Assembly (NCBI GenBank): GCA_024711325.1
Contig: JANJTC010000002.1
Span: 310,001 to 374,000, forward strand
DNA: 64,000 nt
Origin: Bacteriovoracaceae bacterium
GTDB lineage: Bacteria > Bdellovibrionota > Bacteriovoracia > Bacteriovoracales > Bacteriovoracaceae
Reading direction: 5' to 3'
The translations under genes and the position numbers were made by a program. Position 1 is the stretch's first letter; every line of letters begins with the position of its first letter. The notes under the pieces are model-generated. The model had not been told where the DNA came from. It did not search any database and worked only from the letters and a program-made list of their open reading frames with translations. Shown in pieces: positions 59,334-64,000 of this stretch.

Positions 59334-60277
59334 AGCGGCTTAAAATTTTTACCTGGCACGTTCATGGCAGTTATCTCTATTATCTTTCACAAATTCCTCA
59401 TGACATTTATCTGCCAAAAAAGGAAATAGCAGAAGTTGGCTATTACGGAATTACTCCAAGTTATTCCTGGCCATCTAATCTGCATGAGATTCCGGTTGAA
59501 GATGTAAAAAACGAGCAGTTTGACTGCATCTTGTTTCAACATGCAGAAAATTATTTAATTCACCAGCATGAAATACTGAGCGAAGAACAAAAACGTCTGC
59601 CTAAGCTCTTTCTGGAACATGACCCTCCTCGAGACAATCCTACCAATACTTTTCACTGTGTCGATGATCCAAATACCACTGTCGTGCATGTAACCGACTT
59701 TAACCGCCTGATGTGGGACTGCAGAAGGTCATCAACAACAGTGATTGATCATGGAGTGATGATTCCCGAGCATGTGAGGTACCAAGGCGATTTTGAGAAA
59801 GGTATTGTTGTGGTTAACAATATTCATAAGCGGGGAAGAAGATTAGGTCTGGATATATATCAAGAAGCTCGTGCCACACTTGCTTTAGATTTAGTGGGAA
59901 TGGGGTGGAAAGAGGCCGGGGGAATAGGTGAGGTGTCACATGCTGAGCTTCCGGCCTTTAGTTCCAGATATCGTTTTTTCTTTAATCCAATCAGATATAC
60001 CAGTCTTGGATTGTCTATCTGTGAAGCGATGATGATTGGACTTCCGGTCATCGGATTGGCGACGACAGAGCTTGCAACCATTATTGAAAATGATGTTTCA
60101 GGATTCATCTCAACCAGACCGGGTGAGTTGGTAGAAGCTGGTAAAGAGCTTATGAAAGATCAACGATTGGCAAAAAAATGGGGGGAAGGAGCAAGGAAAA
60201 AAGCTCTCGAGCGCTTTTCTATCAACCGCTTTATTGATGACTGGAACAAGACATTGAACCAAGTTGTTATTCAATAG
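59330..60277 (+). CDS. Glycosyltransferase, GT-B type
   Basis: The 315-residue protein has a GT4-like C-terminal half, with SSRYRFFFNPIRYTSLGLSICEAMMIGLPVIG and a final ALERFSINRFIDDW. The N-terminal half (KIFTWHVHGSYLYYL, FLEHDPPRDNPTN) is unlike common GT4 donors. Proteins of this kind occur beside the sucrose-synthase-like GT4 and GmhB in surface-glycan clusters. The sugar is unknown. It overlaps the preceding gene by 4 bases. Confidence 0.78.
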   Translation: MKRLKIFTWHVHGSYLYYLSQIPHDIYLPKKEIAEVGYYGITPSYSWPSNLHEIPVEDVKNEQFDCILFQHAENYLIHQHEILSEEQKRLPKLFLEHDPPRDNPTNTFHCVDDPNTTVVHVTDFNRLMWDCRRSSTTVIDHGVMIPEHVRYQGDFEKGIVVVNNIHKRGRRLGLDIYQEARATLALDLVGMGWKEAGGIGEVSHAELPAFSSRYRFFFNPIRYTSLGLSICEAMMIGLPVIGLATTELATIIENDVSGFISTRPGELVEAGKELMKDQRLAKKWGEGARKKALERFSINRFIDDWNKTLNQVVIQ

Positions 60278-60296
60278 TTTTATTGAAGGAGCTTAC

Positions 60297-61625
60297 ATGG
60301 ACATTGCAATAATAAGTGAACATGCTTCTCCCATAAGTTCTCTCGGAGGAAAAGATGCCGGTGGACAAAATGTCTATGTAGCCCAACTGGCAAGCCATCT
60401 GTGTCGTTTGGGCCATACTATTGAAGTCTTTACCAGAAGAGATGATCCAGATATTCCGATTGTTCAAGATGTTGCTGAAGGTTTTCGGCTTATTAATGTA
60501 CCGGCAGGGCCGGCATTTCCTATCCCAAAAGAAAAACTTTTACCCTATATGAAAGAGTTTACTCAGTTCACTCTTCAATATTTCAAAGGAAGATCAAAAC
60601 CTTTTGACATCATTCACAGTAATTTTTGGATGTCTGGTCTGGTTGCTACAGACATAAAAAGAGCTTTGAAGATTCCTTTCATGATTACTTTTCATGCTCT
60701 GGGGAGGGTAAGAAGAATTCATCAAGGGAAGACAGACGGTTTTCCTGATGAGCGTTTTCAAATTGAAGAGCGTATTGTGAAGGAAGCTGATGGAATTATT
60801 GCTGAATGTCCGCAAGATTATCATGATCTATTGACTCACTATCGGGCCTCAAGATCCGTCATCCATATCGTGCCTTGTGGATTTGATGCGGAAGAAATGC
60901 ATCCCATTCCAAAAAAATATGCACGTAAGTTGTTGGGATTGAATGCAGATGAAGAAATCATTCTTCATCTGGGCCGCATGGTTCCAAGAAAAGGGGCCGA
61001 CAATGTGATTAAGGGCTTCGCTCAATATGTTAAGCATGCCAAGAAGCCCGGTCGTTTGTTAATAGTAGGAGGAGAAACGGAGACACCGGATCCAGTACTC
61101 ACTCCGGAAATTGGTCGGTTGATGAAAGTTGCCACAGATGAAGGGGTTGAGAAAATAGTGACTTTTACCGGCAGCAAGGGCAGAAGCATGCTTAAAACCT
61201 ATTACAGCGCTGCTGATGTTTTCGTTACAACTCCCTGGTATGAGCCTTTTGGAATCACTCCTATTGAGTCCATGGCCTGTGGAACTCCAGTAATCGGTTC
61301 TTCGGTTGGTGGCATCAAATTTACTGTCAAACATGGTGAAACAGGTTTGTTGGTACCCCCGAATGATCCAATAGAATTAAAACAAGCGCTATTAAAAATC
61401 ATGAGTGATGAAGAGTTGAGAGTGAAATTTGGTGAAAATTCTATTCATCGTGCAAATCAGCTTTTTACCTGGGAATTAATGGCCCGTCAGATAGAAACAA
61501 TCCTTCATTCTCATCTTTATCCTGTTCAAAATAGAATTCATTTGCCTGAACTGGTTGAAAATAATTTCTTTATTAAACTGAAAAACGAGGAGGTTCTCGA
61601 TGGCAACAGACAATCAAATGTCTAA
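60297..61625 (+). CDS. Glycosyltransferase family 4, sucrose-phosphate-synthase-like
   Basis: The 442-residue GT4 enzyme has SLGGKDAGGQNVYVAQLASH, the loop typical of sucrose synthase/SPS and related actinobacterial inositol glycosyltransferases. The donor-binding LGRMVPRKGADNVIKGF and EPFGITPIESMACGTPVIG are also present. The acceptor is not predictable from sequence. ATG 60297 is preceded by GAAGGAG; an in-frame TTG at 60264 has no support. It overlaps the SDR gene by 26 bases. Confidence 0.9.
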   Translation: MDIAIISEHASPISSLGGKDAGGQNVYVAQLASHLCRLGHTIEVFTRRDDPDIPIVQDVAEGFRLINVPAGPAFPIPKEKLLPYMKEFTQFTLQYFKGRSKPFDIIHSNFWMSGLVATDIKRALKIPFMITFHALGRVRRIHQGKTDGFPDERFQIEERIVKEADGIIAECPQDYHDLLTHYRASRSVIHIVPCGFDAEEMHPIPKKYARKLLGLNADEEIILHLGRMVPRKGADNVIKGFAQYVKHAKKPGRLLIVGGETETPDPVLTPEIGRLMKVATDEGVEKIVTFTGSKGRSMLKTYYSAADVFVTTPWYEPFGITPIESMACGTPVIGSSVGGIKFTVKHGETGLLVPPNDPIELKQALLKIMSDEELRVKFGENSIHRANQLFTWELMARQIETILHSHLYPVQNRIHLPELVENNFFIKLKNEEVLDGNRQSNV

Positions 61626-62331
61626 TAAGGTCGCCTTAGTGACTGGCGGCGGTAGTGGTTTAGGCGCAGCTATTTGCCATACTCTGGCAAGTTCAGGCAT
61701 CAAAACAATCGTTGCAGATATTCATCTTGAACGTGCCCGACAGATTGCCGGCGCAATTGAAAGCAAAGGCGGCAAGGCCATGGCGGTTGAACTGGATGTA
61801 ACAGACTTTGAAAAAATACCTGAGAAACTTCAGGAAATTGTTAATCAGTACGGAAGTCTGGATGTATTGATTAATAATGCAGGAGTTGATCTCACAACAT
61901 CAATCACCGAAATGCCAATTGATAAATGGAATAAGATTATGGCGACAAATTTAACAGGCCCTTTTGTCCTTTCAAAAGAAGCCTTGAAAATAATGGAAAA
62001 TAAAAAAGGCAACATCATTAATATTGTATCCACTGCCGCAAAACGCAGTTGGGCCAATGCTTCTGCTTATCACGCCAGTAAGTGGGGTCTATTAGGTTTC
62101 ACCCATGCTTTACATGTTGAAGGCAGACAAATGGGAGTTAAGGTCACTGCAGTCATTTGTGGAGGAATGAGGACTCCTTTTTTAACGGATCGTTTTCCTG
62201 ATATTGATCTTTCAACTTTGCAGCCGCCTGAGAATGTTGCCAAGGTCATTGCGCAAATTCTGCAAATGCCTGAGGAGTCAGTGATACCTGAAGTTATGGT
62301 TCTTCCTATGAAGGAGACTTCATGGCCATAG
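61600..62331 (+). CDS. Short-chain dehydrogenase/reductase
   Basis: The 243-residue SDR protein has a classical TGGGSGLGAAI cofactor loop, LINNAGVDL, the serine in NIVSTAAKRSW and the YHASKWG catalytic tyrosine/lysine. ADIHLE after the second strand ends in an acidic residue, favouring NAD. It probably acts on a sugar nucleotide or heptose derivative in the glycan cluster. The start lies within the GT4 gene (GAGG before it). Confidence 0.9.
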   Translation: MATDNQMSNKVALVTGGGSGLGAAICHTLASSGIKTIVADIHLERARQIAGAIESKGGKAMAVELDVTDFEKIPEKLQEIVNQYGSLDVLINNAGVDLTTSITEMPIDKWNKIMATNLTGPFVLSKEALKIMENKKGNIINIVSTAAKRSWANASAYHASKWGLLGFTHALHVEGRQMGVKVTAVICGGMRTPFLTDRFPDIDLSTLQPPENVAKVIAQILQMPEESVIPEVMVLPMKETSWP

Positions 62332-62909
62332 GAACAGAATTTCACAAGGGGGCAATCTTTTTTGATAAGGATGGGACTTTAGTCGAAAACATTCCTTATA
62401 ATATTGATCCTAATAAAATTTCTTTCACTCCCGGTACAGATCGGGCCCTCGCATTACTCAAAGAATTTTATCAATTTCATGTGGTTTCTAATCAGGCAGG
62501 AATTGCTCTGGGAATGTTTGAGGAAGAAGATTTGGCCCCTGTAAAAAAAAGAATTCGTGAAATGTTCTCTGAATTCGGAGCAGAATTAAAAGATTTCCAT
62601 TATTGTCCTCATCATCCTGAAGGGAACATCTCCTCTTATACCTTTGAATGTGACTGCAGAAAACCGGGTTCTCTAATGTTGGAAACGGCGGCCCAGATTC
62701 ACTATATTAATTTAAATGCTTCCTGGATGATAGGCGATATCTTAGATGATGTTGAGGCAGGAAAACGGGCAGGGTGCCGAACCATTTTTTTAGATGTGGG
62801 AAATGAAACAGAATGGCTTCCCGGTGAATTTCGAGTTCCTGATTACATTGTAAATAATCTAGAGGAAGCGGCTCTTCTGATTTTAAGTAACCGGAGTATC
62901 AAAATATGA
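62322..62909 (+). CDS. gmhB: D-glycero-D-manno-heptose-1,7-bisphosphate 7-phosphatase GmhB
   Basis: GmhB removes the 7-phosphate from heptose bisphosphate on the way to ADP-heptose for LPS. The 195-residue HAD phosphatase has FFDKDGTLVEN with the nucleophile aspartate, VVSNQAGIA, the zinc loop CPHHPEGN ... CDCRKP, and a MIGDILDDVEAG motif. It overlaps both the SDR gene (10 bases) and the following GT9 gene (4 bases). Confidence 0.93.
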   Translation: MAIGTEFHKGAIFFDKDGTLVENIPYNIDPNKISFTPGTDRALALLKEFYQFHVVSNQAGIALGMFEEEDLAPVKKRIREMFSEFGAELKDFHYCPHHPEGNISSYTFECDCRKPGSLMLETAAQIHYINLNASWMIGDILDDVEAGKRAGCRTIFLDVGNETEWLPGEFRVPDYIVNNLEEAALLILSNRSIKI

Positions 62910-64000
62910 ACTCTTGGTCAGAAGCAAAGAATATCCTTTGTATTCGTCTTGATGCCATGGGTGATCTGATCATGACAACCCCTGCTATTAAGGCCTTAAA
63001 GAAAGCAGTATCTGGAAGGAAAATAACACTGCTCGCTTCACTGGAGGGAACTAAGATTGCTGAAAGTATACCGCTTTTTGAGAAAGTCATTTCTTACCAA
63101 GCTCCCTGGTTAAAGGCCGGTGGGATAAAAAACGATCCAGTCCCGGATCTGGAGATGATTCAAACAATTAAAGGCCATAACTTTGATGGAGTTGTCATTT
63201 TCTCAGTCTATAGCCAGAACCCTCTACCTTCTGCCTTGTTAAGTTATTATGCTGGTATACCACTCAGGGCAGCTGTCTGTAGGGAGAATCCGTATTCTTT
63301 ACTCACACATTGGGTGAAAGAGGTGGAACCTCATTTAACGGTTAAGCATGAGGTCAGACGGCATTTGGATTTAGTCCAACACCTGGGAGCTTCAGGCGAA
63401 AACCTGCCACTGACATTAATGATGGATATGGATGCACTGGAAAGTCTGGAAGATAAGTTAATGAAGCTTCAGATTAATTTGAAAGATAAAGATTGGATTA
63501 TCATTCATCCAGGGTCTACCGCCGAATCCCGTCGTTATCACGCAGAAGGGTTTGCAGAACTGGCCGACCTTCTGACTGAAAGAACAGGCAGAAGGATTCT
63601 CTTTACTGGGACTGAAGCTGAGAGAGATCTTATATCACAAGTTCAAAGTTTGATGAAAAATTCCAGTGTTAATCTGGGGGGAGTACTTTCATTAAAAGAA
63701 ATGATCGCCTTAATAGGGAAATCTCAATTACTTATTTCTAATAATTCAGGTCCAGTTCATATGGCCGCGGCACTTGGAACTCCCGTTATTGTTCTTTATG
63801 CCCTTACTAATCCTCAACACACCCCATGGCTGATTCCTCATCATGTACTCTATCATGATGTCTCCTGCAAGTTTTGTTATAAAAGCATTTGTCCTGAAGG
63901 CAATAATGCTTGTCTCAATATGATAAAACCTGAAACGATTTTTGAAAAGGCCTGTGAATTATTAAACAATGAGGATGCCCCTTGTTTTGATTTTAAGGCC
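62906..64000 (+). CDS. Glycosyltransferase family 9, N-terminal part (runs off the window)
   Basis: The open frame begins at ATG 62906, overlapping the gmhB stop, and continues without stop to the right edge (365 codons). It is a GT9/heptosyltransferase-like enzyme: IRLDAMGDLIMTTPAIKALK, then HPGSTAESRRYHAEGFAEL, and SNNSGPVHMAAALGTPVI. A cysteine-rich segment follows (CKFCYKSICPEGNNACL), as in GT9 proteins that carry a C-terminal Cys motif. It is the second GT9 of the cluster. Confidence 0.9.
   Translation, partial: MNSWSEAKNILCIRLDAMGDLIMTTPAIKALKKAVSGRKITLLASLEGTKIAESIPLFEKVISYQAPWLKAGGIKNDPVPDLEMIQTIKGHNFDGVVIFSVYSQNPLPSALLSYYAGIPLRAAVCRENPYSLLTHWVKEVEPHLTVKHEVRRHLDLVQHLGASGENLPLTLMMDMDALESLEDKLMKLQINLKDKDWIIIHPGSTAESRRYHAEGFAELADLLTERTGRRILFTGTEAERDLISQVQSLMKNSSVNLGGVLSLKEMIALIGKSQLLISNNSGPVHMAAALGTPVIVLYALTNPQHTPWLIPHHVLYHDVSCKFCYKSICPEGNNACLNMIKPETIFEKACELLNNEDAPCFDFKA

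Overview
The window looks like chromosome from a motile, Gram-negative, facultatively denitrifying bacterium with moderately low G+C. The flagellin form, the TM-plus-PilZ protein, the alternative complex III, the class II ribonucleotide reductase and the heptose/LPS-type glycosyltransferases suggest the Bdellovibrionota (Bacteriovorax/Peredibacter-like) or a related deltaproteobacterial line. That placement is inference; there is no rRNA gene. Genes are dense, with many 1-26 base overlaps. No stretch of more than 300 bases lacks a gene, and I saw no tRNA, rRNA, IS element, CRISPR array or prophage.

Layout. 1-5.4 kb: end of an outer-membrane porin, hemerythrin and hemN (minus strand), a DGC-family zinc protein with a YhcC-like radical SAM protein (plus), and a nitrate-transporter/DoxX fusion (minus). 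5.4-21.8 kb: an NnrS-like gene, then a co-directional block of about 15 kb: diheme cytochrome, narGHJI, a complete six-subunit alternative complex III (actABCDEF) and a NifU-like protein. 21.8-28.8 kb: molybdenum-cofactor operon (moeA, moaA, moaC, mobB-mobA fusion, moaD, moaE, moeB) ending in a 59-codon gene and a second nnrS. 28.8-38.9 kb: MOSC protein and a protoporphyrinogen-oxidase-like protein (minus), B12-dependent nrdJ, tatA-narK, then CBS protein, PLP decarboxylase and queD. 39-48 kb: acyl-CoA dehydrogenase / fused 2-oxoacid dehydrogenase E1 / transacylase operon (minus), a hemolysin-III-like protein, a lone cyclic-nucleotide-binding domain, a hemerythrin/PAS protein with a Cys-tailed micro-protein, pfkB and ldhA. 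48-55.3 kb: a persulfide-type stress locus (two rhodaneses, TolC, RND pump, SqrR/BigR-like ArsR repressor, OsmC, Tll0287-like heme protein). 55.2-64 kb: DNA glycosylase, flagellin, zinc-finger protein, PilZ protein, and a surface-glycan cluster running off the end.

How it fits together. NarGHI reduces nitrate with quinol. The Moco operon makes its cofactor, the NarK proteins move nitrate and nitrite, TatA could help export the Tat-dependent ActB, and ACIII would carry quinol electrons to periplasmic cytochromes that could feed later denitrification steps. Nitrite, NO and N2O reductases are not in this window. NnrS and hemerythrin-type proteins fit NO handling.

The strongest non-coding signal is a 12-bp CRP/FNR-like palindrome (TGAC/T-N4-RTCA or close variants) at nine places. 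Each lies 28.5-29.5 bases from a TAnnnT-like -10 box, the geometry of a class II activator site. Two of these sites are placed correctly for both divergent genes. At hemN and nnrS, and nearly so at the hemerythrin/PAS gene, the predicted transcription start falls on the start codon, suggesting leaderless mRNAs.
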